Below are positions 26,466 to 35,806 of a stretch of DNA of 64,000 nt, in pieces (the first letter of the stretch is position 1; every line of letters starts with the position of its first letter). Origin of the DNA: Oscillospiraceae bacterium (GTDB lineage: Bacteria > Bacillota > Clostridia > Oscillospirales > Ruminococcaceae); NCBI GenBank assembly GCA_021199355.1, contig JAJQIF010000009.1, forward strand, positions 301,792-365,791. The letters run 5' to 3'. The notes under the pieces were generated by a model. The model had not been told where the DNA came from, made no database searches, and saw only the letters and a list, made by a program, of their open reading frames with translations. The position numbers were made by a program, and so were the translations under genes.

Positions 26466-29099
26466 ATGAGTAAAAAGTATTGTTACCTTTTCACCGAAGG
26501 CAACGCCAACATGCGTGAGCTTCTCGGCGGAAAGGGCGCAAATCTCGCTGAGATGACCAATATCGGTCTCCCTGTTCCTCAGGGCTTCACAATTTCCACC
26601 GAAGCCTGCACCCAGTACTATGAGGACGGTCGTGTAATCAATGATGAAATCATGGCTGAAATCATGGAGTACGTTGAGAAGATGGAGCAGATCACCGGTA
26701 AGAAGTTCGGCGACAAGGAAAATCCTCTTCTCGTATCCGTTCGTTCCGGCGCAAGAGCTTCAATGCCCGGTATGATGGACACGATTCTTAATCTCGGTCT
26801 TAACGAAGATGTTGTCAACGTCATCGCCGAGAAGTCCGGTAACCCCAGATGGGCTTGGGACTGCTACAGAAGATTCATCCAGATGTTCTCCGACGTCGTC
26901 ATGGAAGTCGGAAAGAAGCATTTTGAAAAGCTTATCGACCAGATGAAGCAGGAGAAGGGCGTTGTTTACGACGTTGAGCTCGATGCCGACGATCTTCACA
27001 ACCTTGCCAACCAGTTCAAGGCTGAGTACAAGGCACAGCTCGGCAAGGACTTCCCCGATGATCCTAAGGAGCAGCTTTATGAAGCAATCAGAGCTGTATT
27101 CCGTTCTTGGGACAACCCGAGAGCCAATGTTTATCGTATGGACCACGATATCCCTTATTCCTGGGGTACCGCTGTCAACGTACAGATGATGGCATTCGGC
27201 AACATGGGCGACGATTGCGGCACCGGTGTTGCATTCACCCGTGACCCGTCCACCGGTAACAAGGGTCTTTACGGCGAATTCCTCACCAATGCACAGGGCG
27301 AGGATGTTGTTGCAGGTGTAAGAACTCCTATGCACATCTCCGAAATGGAGCAGAAGTTCCCCGAAGCGTTCAAGCAGTTCACTGAGGTTTGCAAGACCCT
27401 CGAAAATCACTACAGAGACATGCAGGATATGGAGTTCACCGTTGAGCACGGCAAGCTCTATATGCTTCAGACAAGAAACGGCAAGAGAACCGCTCAGGCG
27501 GCTATCAAGATTGCCTGCGACCTTATCGACGAGGGTATGATTACGGAAGAGGAAGCTCTTATGCAGATTGATGCCAAGAGCCTCGATATGCTCCTCCACC
27601 CGACATTCGATCCTGCCGCCCTCAAGAAGGCTAAGCCCGTAGGCAAGGGTATCGCCGCTTCTCCCGGAGCCGCCGCCGGCACCATCGTATTCACAGCAGA
27701 GGATGCTGTTGAGCATGGCAAGAACAAGGAGAAGGTTGTTCTCGTAAGACTCGAGACCTCTCCCGAGGACATCGAGGGTATGAAGTACTCTCAGGGTATC
27801 CTCACCGTCAGAGGCGGACAGACCTCTCACGCCGCTGTTGTTGCAAGAGGAATGGGAACCTGCTGTGTTTCCGGCTGCGGCGACATCAAGATGGACGAGG
27901 AGAACAAGCAGTTCACTCTCGCCGGCAAGGTTTACCATGAAGGCGATCCTATCTCCCTTGATGGCTCCACCGGTAACATCTATGATGAGATTATCCCCAC
28001 TGTTCCCGCTGATCCCAACTCCGGCTACTTCGGAAGAATCATGGCACTCTCGGACAAGTACAAGAAGCTTGGCGTACGAACCAATGCAGATACCCCGAAG
28101 GATGCCAAGCAGGCAGCCGCTTTCGGCGCACAGGGAATCGGTCTCTGCCGTACCGAGCATATGTTCTTCGATCCTGAGAGAATCGGTGCATTCAGAGAGA
28201 TGATTTGCTCCGAGACCGTTGAGGAAAGAGAGAAGGCTCTTGCTAAGATTGAGCCTATGCAGCAGGCTGACTTTGAAGGACTCTTCGAGGCTTTGGGCGG
28301 ATATCCCGTTACCATCAGATTCCTCGACCCGCCGCTTCATGAATTCGTTCCCACCGAGGAAGCTGACATCGAAGCTTTGGCTGAGTCTCAGGGCAAGAGT
28401 GTTGCCTACATCAAGCAGGTTATCAACGACCTCCATGAGTTCAACCCGATGATGGGTCACCGTGGATGCCGTCTTACCGTAACATATCCCGAGATTGCCG
28501 TTATGCAGACCAACGCTGTCATCAAGGCGGCTATCAACGTACAGGCTAAGCACCCCGACTGGAACATCGTTCCCGAAATCATGATTCCTCTCGTAGGCGA
28601 TGTCAAGGAGCTCAAGTTCGTAAAGGATGTAGTTGTCAAGACTGCTGACGAGGTTATCAAGGCGGCAGGCGTCGACCTTAAGTATGAGGTCGGCACCATG
28701 ATTGAAATCCCGAGAGCCGCTCTTACCGCTGATGAGATTGCTACTGAGGCTGAGTTCTTCTGCTTCGGTACCAACGACCTCACTCAGATGACCTTCGGCT
28801 TCAGCCGTGACGATGCCGGCAAGTTCTTGCCCGCATACTATGAGAACAAGATTTACGAGTCCGATCCGTTCGCTCGTCTCGACACTACCGGTGTTGGCAA
28901 GCTTATGGATATGGCTGTTACCCTTGGCAAGAAGACCAGACCTTCGCTTCACTGCGGTATCTGCGGCGAGCACGGCGGCGATCCTTCTTCTATTGAGTTC
29001 TGCCACAACATCGGTCTTGACTATGTTTCTTGCTCACCGTTCAGAGTTCCGATTGCCCGTCTTGCCGCCGCTCAGGCTGCAATCAAGGACAAGAAGTAA
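26466..29099 (+). CDS. ppdK: Pyruvate, phosphate dikinase
   Basis: 877 aa; ...GGKGANLAEMTNIGLPVPQGFTIST..., GGQTSHAAVVARGMGTCCVSGCG active-site motif. Confidence 0.97.
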   Translation: MSKKYCYLFTEGNANMRELLGGKGANLAEMTNIGLPVPQGFTISTEACTQYYEDGRVINDEIMAEIMEYVEKMEQITGKKFGDKENPLLVSVRSGARASMPGMMDTILNLGLNEDVVNVIAEKSGNPRWAWDCYRRFIQMFSDVVMEVGKKHFEKLIDQMKQEKGVVYDVELDADDLHNLANQFKAEYKAQLGKDFPDDPKEQLYEAIRAVFRSWDNPRANVYRMDHDIPYSWGTAVNVQMMAFGNMGDDCGTGVAFTRDPSTGNKGLYGEFLTNAQGEDVVAGVRTPMHISEMEQKFPEAFKQFTEVCKTLENHYRDMQDMEFTVEHGKLYMLQTRNGKRTAQAAIKIACDLIDEGMITEEEALMQIDAKSLDMLLHPTFDPAALKKAKPVGKGIAASPGAAAGTIVFTAEDAVEHGKNKEKVVLVRLETSPEDIEGMKYSQGILTVRGGQTSHAAVVARGMGTCCVSGCGDIKMDEENKQFTLAGKVYHEGDPISLDGSTGNIYDEIIPTVPADPNSGYFGRIMALSDKYKKLGVRTNADTPKDAKQAAAFGAQGIGLCRTEHMFFDPERIGAFREMICSETVEEREKALAKIEPMQQADFEGLFEALGGYPVTIRFLDPPLHEFVPTEEADIEALAESQGKSVAYIKQVINDLHEFNPMMGHRGCRLTVTYPEIAVMQTNAVIKAAINVQAKHPDWNIVPEIMIPLVGDVKELKFVKDVVVKTADEVIKAAGVDLKYEVGTMIEIPRAALTADEIATEAEFFCFGTNDLTQMTFGFSRDDAGKFLPAYYENKIYESDPFARLDTTGVGKLMDMAVTLGKKTRPSLHCGICGEHGGDPSSIEFCHNIGLDYVSCSPFRVPIARLAAAQAAIKDKK

Positions 29100-29117
29100 T
29101 TCTGTTTCAAAGTGTTG

Positions 29118-29154
29118 TAATTTCGCCGTCCAAATCAATGGGGCGGCGATTTTT
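29118..29154 (+). terminator. Rho-independent terminator after ppdK
   Basis: TCGCCGTCC...GGGGCGGCGATTTTT hairpin. Confidence 0.65.
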
Positions 29155-29234
29155 ATGCCTCTTGATAAAATGCGACGAATATGATACAATATGGCATAGA
29201 GTGATGAAACTTAAATTGAAACGGAGGCGGTAAA

Positions 29235-31397
29235 TTGACAGAAAAATTCTTTCGTTCACAGCTGACCATTTTGAAACCGAAGCTTGTCGGTAGCACACTT
29301 GAGCAAGCAAGAAGAGGGCAGGATTTGCTTGGTGAGCTCATGGCATTTGTCGAGCACAAATCCGTAAGGACTGTCCGGCAGGACTTTCAGGATTTTTCAG
29401 CCGAATGGGTTATCCCGGACGAGTGCAGTTCTGCCGGAGTAATCCTATATCTCCACGGCGGTGGCTACACATGCGGCGGTCTTGAATATGCCCGAGGCTT
29501 CGGCTCGAAGCTTGCATCCGAATATGGTTTGAAGGTCTTCTGCTGTGCCTATCGCCTCGCACCTGAAAATAAATTTCCTGCGGCGCTCGATGATGCCCTC
29601 ACTTCGTATAAATACCTGATAGACAGTGGCTTTCCGTCCGACAGAATCGTCTTAGCCGGAGAATCAGCGGGAGGAGGGCTTTGCTACAGCCTTTGTCTCA
29701 AGCTGAACGAGATTGGACTTTCTCAGCCTGCGGGAATAATCGCAATTTCTCCTTGGACTGATCTGACCGCATCGGGTGAATCTTATGAAACCAATAAGGA
29801 AGTCGACCCAACGCTGACTTTTGAACAGCTCGAGTTTTATGCCGATAGCTATTCCTGCGACAGAACAAATCCCTTCGTCTCGCCGCTTTTCTTTGAGGAT
29901 GGCATCAAGCTTCCGCCATCGCTTATATTTGTCGGAGGCGACGAAATTCTCCTTGACGATTCTACAAGACTGCATAAGAAGCTTCTCGATAGCGGCAATC
30001 GCTCTAAGCTGATAATTGCCGAGAGAATGTGGCACGCCTACGTCCTGTATGACGTAAAAGAGCGTAAATCCGATTACGAGGTTATAAGAGATTTTATCGG
30101 CAGTCTGATACCGATTTCTACAGCAAGGTGGGTCAAACTCGACAACGCCGCGAAGATATTTCCCGCATCACGCCGCAAGGGCTGGTACAACATGTTCCGG
30201 GTGTCGGCTGAACTCAACGAGAATGTGGACCCGGTCGTTCTTCAATCTGCCCTCAATGTCACTGTCGGCAGATTCCCGACAATAGCCGCAAGGCTTAAAA
30301 CCGGTTTCTTCTGGTATTACCTCGAGGAACTGAAAACTCCTCCGACTGTCGTTCAGGACGGCTATCAACCCTTCATGCGCCATCCGTTTGATGACATAAG
30401 AAAGTGCGCCATAAGGGTGCTCTACTATAACAATCGGATCGCTGTTGAATTTTTCCACGCCGTAACCGACGGCACCGGCGGAATGATATTTTTGAAAACT
30501 CTTCTTGCCGAATATATCACCCAGAAGCATGATTTAAGAATTCCCGACGGACACGGTGTTCTGAACAGGCAGGCTTATCCCGAGCCGGAGGAGCTCGAAG
30601 ACAGCTTCCTGAAAAACAGGGGCTCTGTGAGTGCACAGCGGGATTTCAGCAAGTCATACCGCCTCAAGGGCACTCCCGAGCCCGACGGCTTTATCAACAT
30701 CACGACGGGAACGCTCGACGCAAACGCCATACACGAAGCCGCAAAGAGCAGGGAAGTGACTGTAACGGCATTTCTGGCGGCTGTAATGTTAATGTCGCTT
30801 ATCGAGGTGCAGAATTCCCATCAGAAAAAGCGTAGCAAACAAAAGATTGTCAGGGTTCAGATTCCCGTAAATCTTCGGAGACTTTTCCCGAGCAAAACCA
30901 TGCGCAATTTCGCACTTTTTGTCAATGTCGGAGTTGACCCGAGGATGGGAGAATATGAACTTGACGAAATTCTCTCGATAGTCAGTCATCAGCTATCGCT
31001 ACAGCTCACTAAGAAGAACATGCAGGCGGAGTTCACGCCGAATGTCAACGCCGAGCTCGTGATGGGAATCAAGGTCGTTCCTCTGTTCATCAAAAACATC
31101 GGCATGCGAATCGCTTTTTATCAGCTCGGAGAAGGGCAGTCCTGCCTTTCGATATCGAACTTAGGTATGATTGACCTCCCCGAGGAGATGAAAAAGTATA
31201 TCAGATACTTCGATTTTTCCACTGGAGTGCGCTCCTCGTCACCGTTTAACTGCGGTGTCTGCTCGTATGGCGACAAAATGAGAATTAATATTGTAAGAAG
31301 CTCGGTAGCGCCGGAGCTCGAAAGAATCTTTTTCACAAACCTTGTAAAACTCGGCTTTAAAGTCACCGTGGAAAGCAACCGGCGCGATGCCGAATAA
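29235..31397 (+). CDS. Fusion protein: HSL-family alpha/beta hydrolase plus C-terminal condensation/alcohol-acetyltransferase-like domain
   Basis: HGGGYTCGG oxyanion motif, GESAGGG nucleophile, DEILLDD and WHAY; then a C-terminal domain with HAVTDGTGG (HxxxDG). TTG start with upstream GGAGG. Confidence 0.82.
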   Translation: MTEKFFRSQLTILKPKLVGSTLEQARRGQDLLGELMAFVEHKSVRTVRQDFQDFSAEWVIPDECSSAGVILYLHGGGYTCGGLEYARGFGSKLASEYGLKVFCCAYRLAPENKFPAALDDALTSYKYLIDSGFPSDRIVLAGESAGGGLCYSLCLKLNEIGLSQPAGIIAISPWTDLTASGESYETNKEVDPTLTFEQLEFYADSYSCDRTNPFVSPLFFEDGIKLPPSLIFVGGDEILLDDSTRLHKKLLDSGNRSKLIIAERMWHAYVLYDVKERKSDYEVIRDFIGSLIPISTARWVKLDNAAKIFPASRRKGWYNMFRVSAELNENVDPVVLQSALNVTVGRFPTIAARLKTGFFWYYLEELKTPPTVVQDGYQPFMRHPFDDIRKCAIRVLYYNNRIAVEFFHAVTDGTGGMIFLKTLLAEYITQKHDLRIPDGHGVLNRQAYPEPEELEDSFLKNRGSVSAQRDFSKSYRLKGTPEPDGFINITTGTLDANAIHEAAKSREVTVTAFLAAVMLMSLIEVQNSHQKKRSKQKIVRVQIPVNLRRLFPSKTMRNFALFVNVGVDPRMGEYELDEILSIVSHQLSLQLTKKNMQAEFTPNVNAELVMGIKVVPLFIKNIGMRIAFYQLGEGQSCLSISNLGMIDLPEEMKKYIRYFDFSTGVRSSSPFNCGVCSYGDKMRINIVRSSVAPELERIFFTNLVKLGFKVTVESNRRDAE

Positions 31398-31414
31398 CCC
31401 CGGGAGGTGGATTT

Positions 31415-32110
31415 ATGTACTGTGTAAAATGTGGTGTGGAGCTTAAGGACAGCGAACATGTTTGCCCTTTGTGCCTGACTCCAGTGTTTCATCCCGATAT
31501 AAAACAGGAAGATTGCGAAAAGCCTTATCCCGAATTTCGCCGGGTAACCAAAAAGAGCGTCCGGGTAGCTGTCATGTTTGTTGTGACAGTCTGCTTCATA
31601 CTTGTGTCACTTATGGTAGCTATGATTGATTTCAACATCACTTCGGGCATAACTTGGTCGGGCTATGTGCTGGGTGCGCTCGTGATTTTGTATGTATCGT
31701 TCGCGCTTCCCGAGTGGTTCCGTCATCCGAACCCCGTAATATTCACGCCGATTGCGTTTGCAACGATAATACTGTACCTTTTGTATATAGACCTAACGGT
31801 TCATGGCGGATGGTTTCTGAGTCTCGCTTTCCCGATAGCGGGAATCGCCGGCATAATTGTGACAACAATGGTGACACTTTTGCGCTATGTTAAAAGGGGA
31901 CAGCTCTTTATAGTCGGCGGCACACTCATAGCCACCGGTGTGTATGTCTCACTCATAGAGCTCTTTATCTCTATTACCTTCGAGAGCGTAAGCTTTGTCG
32001 GATGGTCGGGCTTTCCGCTTGCGGCGTTCTTTATCTTAGGAATGATGCTGATAATAATCGGAATCTGTAAGCCCTTAAGACTGGCACTTTCAAAGATATT
32101 TTTCGTATAA
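31415..32110 (+). CDS. Zinc-ribbon membrane protein, DUF6320-like
   Basis: MYCVKCGVELKDSEHVCPLCLTPVFHP zinc ribbon followed by about six TM segments; 17 nt after the upstream gene. DUF name from memory. Confidence 0.7.
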   Translation: MYCVKCGVELKDSEHVCPLCLTPVFHPDIKQEDCEKPYPEFRRVTKKSVRVAVMFVVTVCFILVSLMVAMIDFNITSGITWSGYVLGALVILYVSFALPEWFRHPNPVIFTPIAFATIILYLLYIDLTVHGGWFLSLAFPIAGIAGIIVTTMVTLLRYVKRGQLFIVGGTLIATGVYVSLIELFISITFESVSFVGWSGFPLAAFFILGMMLIIIGICKPLRLALSKIFFV

Positions 32111-32251
32111 GAAAAGCGTTCTCGCAATGGCTGTGTTTTTGTACAAAAATTTGTCTTGCTTTTTATCATTCTAATATGATGTACTGATTGTCATATGCAA
32201 GTACAAATTAGAACTTATATGGAGAAAAAAGTTTATGAATTGGGAGGCTTT

Positions 32252-32689
32252 ATGGAAATACGAAAGATGGTCATAGATGATTACTCGGCAGTACACGAAT
32301 TGTGGATGTCTTGTAAAGGTATGGGGTTAAATAACATAGATGATTCGAAGAAAGGAATAGAAACCTTCTTAAAAAGAAATCCAGAAACTTGTTTTGTGGC
32401 GACAGAGCATGGGCAAATTATTGGTGTTATAATGGCTGGTCATGATGGTAGACGGGGATATATTTATCATACAGCTGTTCTGCCTGCTAACAGAAGAAAA
32501 GGCATTGGCAAAGAATTAGTGGATACGGTAACAAAAGCGTTGTATGATTTGGGAATCATAAAAGTTGCATTAGTTGTTTTCGATAGAAATGAAGTCGGGA
32601 ATGCTTTTTGGGAAAAACAAGGATTTACTGTACGTTACGATTTGATATATAGAAATAAATCGTTGATAAATACTGACTTTTGTAGGTGA
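32252..32689 (+). CDS. GNAT family N-acetyltransferase
   Basis: MEIRKMVIDDYSAVHELW...HTAVLPANRRKGIGKELVDTV...ALVVFDRNEVGNAFWEKQGF; GGGAGG RBS. Confidence 0.85.
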   Translation: MEIRKMVIDDYSAVHELWMSCKGMGLNNIDDSKKGIETFLKRNPETCFVATEHGQIIGVIMAGHDGRRGYIYHTAVLPANRRKGIGKELVDTVTKALYDLGIIKVALVVFDRNEVGNAFWEKQGFTVRYDLIYRNKSLINTDFCR

Positions 32690-32869
32690 AGCTATCTGAA
32701 AAATCGGTGAAAGTTATAATTTTCTCTTGATTTCTTGACACAAAGGGTGTATGATTGTATTCGAGGAGAGTTTGGATTTTACATAAAATTCGGCTCCGTA
32801 CCCAAAAAACACAATGCAAATGCGACTTGCGTCGCAGGCGCAAATGATAACAAAGGAGATAACTATACT

Positions 32870-34660
32870 ATGGCTACACTGACAAAGAACCCAAATGTCA
32901 ACAAGTGGGTTGATGAAATGATAGCTTTGACCAAGCCCGATCAGGTTGTCTGGATTGACGGCAGTGAGGATCAGCTCAATGACCTCCGTCGTGAGGCTTG
33001 TGAGACCGGCGAGATGATCGCTCTCAATCCCGAGAAGCTTCCCGGATGCCTCTATCACAGAACCAAGCCGAACGATGTTGCTCGTGTTGAAGACAGAACC
33101 TTCATCTGCACCAAGAAGAAGGAAGATGCAGGACCGACCAACAACTGGATGGACCCCAAGGAAATGTATGCAATGCTCACTCCTCTTTACGACGGAGTTA
33201 TGAAGGGCAGAACAATGTATGTCATTCCTTATTCCATGGGACCTATCGGCTCGCCTCTTGCAAAGGTTGGCGTTGAGGTTACCGACTCTATCTATGTCGT
33301 TCTCAACATGGCTATCATGACAAGAATGGGTGCTGACGCTTTCAAGAACCTCGGCGACACCTCGAACGACTTTGTAAGAGGTCTCCATTCCAAGGCTGAT
33401 GTTGACCCCGAAAAGAGATACATAGTTCAGTTCCCTGAAGATAATACAATCTGGTCAATCAACTCCGCATACGGCGGAAACGTTCTTCTCGGCAAGAAGT
33501 GCTTCGCTCTCAGAATCGCTTCCTATCAGGGCAAGAACGAAGGCTGGATGGCTGAGCATATGCTTATCCTCGGCATTGAGAAGCCGAACGGAGAAGTTGT
33601 ATATGTAACCGCCGCATTCCCGTCTGCTTGCGGCAAGACCAACCTCGCAATGCTCATTCCTCCGGAGGGATACAAGAAGAAGGGCTATAAGGTCTGGACC
33701 GTCGGCGACGATATCGCTTGGCTCAAGCCCGGTGAGGACGGAAGACTCTACGCTATCAATCCTGAGAATGGCTTCTTCGGCGTAGCTCCCGGTACCAACG
33801 AAAAGTCCAACTATAACGCTCTTGCTTCCACAAGAAAGAATACAATCTTCACCAACGTTGCTATCAACAATGACGACAACACCGTTTGGTGGGAGAAGCT
33901 CACCAAGGATCCGCCGGTTAATGCAACCGAGTGGAAGGGCGAAAAGGTCAACGGTGTTGAGTATACCGCCGCCGGTAACAAGCTTGCTCACCCGAACTCA
34001 AGATTCACTGCTCCCGCAGAGAATTGCCCTTGCATTTCTCCCGAGTTCAACAATCCTCAGGGCGTTCCGATAAGCGCAATGATCTTCGGTGGAAGACGTG
34101 CCAAGACCGCTCCTCTCGTTTACCAGTCGTTCAACTGGCAGCATGGTACCTTCGTTGGCTCTATCATGGCTTCCGAGACTACTGCCGCTGCAGCCGGTGC
34201 TGTAGGCGTTGTAAGACGTGACCCGATGGCTATGCTTCCGTTCTGCGGATACAACATGGGCGATTACTGGGCACATTGGCTTGAGATGGGCAAGATTCTT
34301 GGCGACAAGGCTCCTAAGATCTTCCACGTCAACTGGTTCAGAACCGACGACGAAGGCAACTTCATCTGGCCCGGCTTCGGCGACAACATGAGAGTTCTTG
34401 ACTGGATTATCAGCCGTTGCGAAGGTACTGTCGATGCTGTTGAAACTCCTATCGGCTATGAGCCCAAGCCCGAGGACATCAATATCGAAGGTCTTGACGG
34501 TATCACCGTTGACACTATCGCGGATTTGCTTTCTGTCGATAAGGACCTCTGGCTCGAAGATACCAAGAGCATCGAAGAGTTCTATTCAAGATTCGGCGAC
34601 AAGCTCCCGAAGGAAATGGCTTACGAGCTCAATGCCCTCAAGGAAAGACTTTCGAAGTAA
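32870..34660 (+). CDS. pckG: Phosphoenolpyruvate carboxykinase (GTP)
   Basis: VTAAFPSACGKTNLAMLIPP kinase-1 motif, DDIAW, FNWQHGTFVGSIMASETTAAA; start at MATLTKNPNVNKW. Confidence 0.95.
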   Translation: MATLTKNPNVNKWVDEMIALTKPDQVVWIDGSEDQLNDLRREACETGEMIALNPEKLPGCLYHRTKPNDVARVEDRTFICTKKKEDAGPTNNWMDPKEMYAMLTPLYDGVMKGRTMYVIPYSMGPIGSPLAKVGVEVTDSIYVVLNMAIMTRMGADAFKNLGDTSNDFVRGLHSKADVDPEKRYIVQFPEDNTIWSINSAYGGNVLLGKKCFALRIASYQGKNEGWMAEHMLILGIEKPNGEVVYVTAAFPSACGKTNLAMLIPPEGYKKKGYKVWTVGDDIAWLKPGEDGRLYAINPENGFFGVAPGTNEKSNYNALASTRKNTIFTNVAINNDDNTVWWEKLTKDPPVNATEWKGEKVNGVEYTAAGNKLAHPNSRFTAPAENCPCISPEFNNPQGVPISAMIFGGRRAKTAPLVYQSFNWQHGTFVGSIMASETTAAAAGAVGVVRRDPMAMLPFCGYNMGDYWAHWLEMGKILGDKAPKIFHVNWFRTDDEGNFIWPGFGDNMRVLDWIISRCEGTVDAVETPIGYEPKPEDINIEGLDGITVDTIADLLSVDKDLWLEDTKSIEEFYSRFGDKLPKEMAYELNALKERLSK

Positions 34661-34679
34661 TTCTGACCCGATGTATTTC

Positions 34680-34716
34680 AATCCTTCCGTCCTGAAAAGG
34701 GCGGAGGGATTTTTGC
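34680..34716 (+). terminator. Rho-independent terminator after pckG
   Basis: AATCCTTCCGTCC...GGGCGGAGGGATTTTT. Confidence 0.7.
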
Positions 34717-34861
34717 TCACAGGCTCTTATCTTTATAAATGTTTCAGATTTTGATATCAACTCGTTCAAAATCGTGCAATTTATACATGAAACAGGCTTG
34801 AAAAAGCAAATATTCGGCGATTTTGACACTTTACTTTTTCAGAAAAATCGGTATAATATAA

Positions 34862-35010
34862 TAATGTAAGGCGATGAAAAAGAGTATCGCATATAAGATT
34901 TCTTTTCAAAACGCCTGACCTTTAATTCTGACAGTTGTCTTCATAATATAATGTTCCAAGTAAATGGTGGAGTAAGAGAGTGACTTTGTCCTCTCTTATT
35001 TCACTTTTTC
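34862..35010 (+). ncRNA. Candidate small RNA or long leader of unknown class
   Basis: TATAAT at 34852-34857, internal hairpin GCGAT/ATCGC, ends in a 14-bp stem GTGGAGTAAGAGAG/CTCTCTTATTTCAC followed by TTTTTC; the downstream gene has its own TATAAT at 35045. Confidence 0.4.
34967..35010 (+). terminator. Rho-independent terminator of candidate ncRNA
   Basis: 14-bp stem (two G-U pairs), loop TGACTTTGTC, T run. Confidence 0.7.
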
Positions 35011-35074
35011 GGTTATTTCTCTTTTCAAGTTGCAAGATTTGTGCTATAATTCAAAAGATAGAAAGGACATTGCC

Positions 35075-35806
35075 ATGCAGAAGATATTAGGATATATGCG
35101 TAAAGCGATAACGGAGTTTGATTTGATTCAGGACGGTGACAAGATAGCCGTCGGTGTTTCCGGCGGAAAAGACAGTCTTGTCCTTCTTATGGGGCTTATC
35201 CGCCTCAGGCAATTTATAGGAATAGACTACGATATAACGGCTTTGACTATTGACCCTCAGTTCGGCGGAGTAGAGACAGACTATTCTCCTGTCATGAGAC
35301 TTTGCAAAGAGTATAGCGTTCCCTATGTCGTTGAGAAATCCGACATTGGAAGCATAGTTTTTGATATAAGAAAAGAGTCGAATCCCTGCTCCCTCTGTGC
35401 CAACATGAGAAGGGGAGCGCTGAATAGCAAGGCTAAAGAGCTCGGTTGCAATAAAGTAGCCCTCGGACATCACTATAACGACGTTGTCGAGACCTTCATG
35501 ATGAATCTCTTCATTGAAGGCAGAATCGGTTGCTTTTCGCCGAAAACCTATCTCGACAGAAGCGATATTACGATTATAAGGCCGCTTGTCTTCGCACCGG
35601 AAAGAGAGATTAAAAACGCCGCAAGGCGGAATAATTTAGAGATAGTGAAATCAAAATGCCCTGCCGACGGCGTAACCAAACGGCAGGAAATGAAGGATTT
35701 CTTAAGAGAACGTGAGCGAGAGGACAAGGGCTTTACCGACCGTATTTTCGGAGCGCTGAGACGCTCGGGAGTCGACGGCTGGGGATTCAAGGAGGATACA
35801 AAATGA
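35075..35806 (+). CDS. TtcA-like tRNA 2-thiolation ATPase
   Basis: KIAVGVSGGKDSLVLLMGL PP-loop, CSLCANMRRGAL, LGHHYNDVVET; start at MQKILGYMRKAITEFDLI. Confidence 0.85.
   Translation: MQKILGYMRKAITEFDLIQDGDKIAVGVSGGKDSLVLLMGLIRLRQFIGIDYDITALTIDPQFGGVETDYSPVMRLCKEYSVPYVVEKSDIGSIVFDIRKESNPCSLCANMRRGALNSKAKELGCNKVALGHHYNDVVETFMMNLFIEGRIGCFSPKTYLDRSDITIIRPLVFAPEREIKNAARRNNLEIVKSKCPADGVTKRQEMKDFLREREREDKGFTDRIFGALRRSGVDGWGFKEDTK

Noticed and set aside
26760-29006. 748-aa open frame antisense to ppdK
   Set aside because: Lies wholly opposite a highly conserved PPDK gene. Long antisense frames are common under this codon bias, and the product has no recognisable motifs or RBS.
31885-32169. 94-aa minus ORF between the DUF6320-like gene and GNAT
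   Set aside because: Mostly antisense to the DUF6320-like gene; no RBS and no similarity recognised.
32714-33388. 224-aa antisense ORF over pckG start
   Set aside because: Shadow of pckG; no family resemblance.
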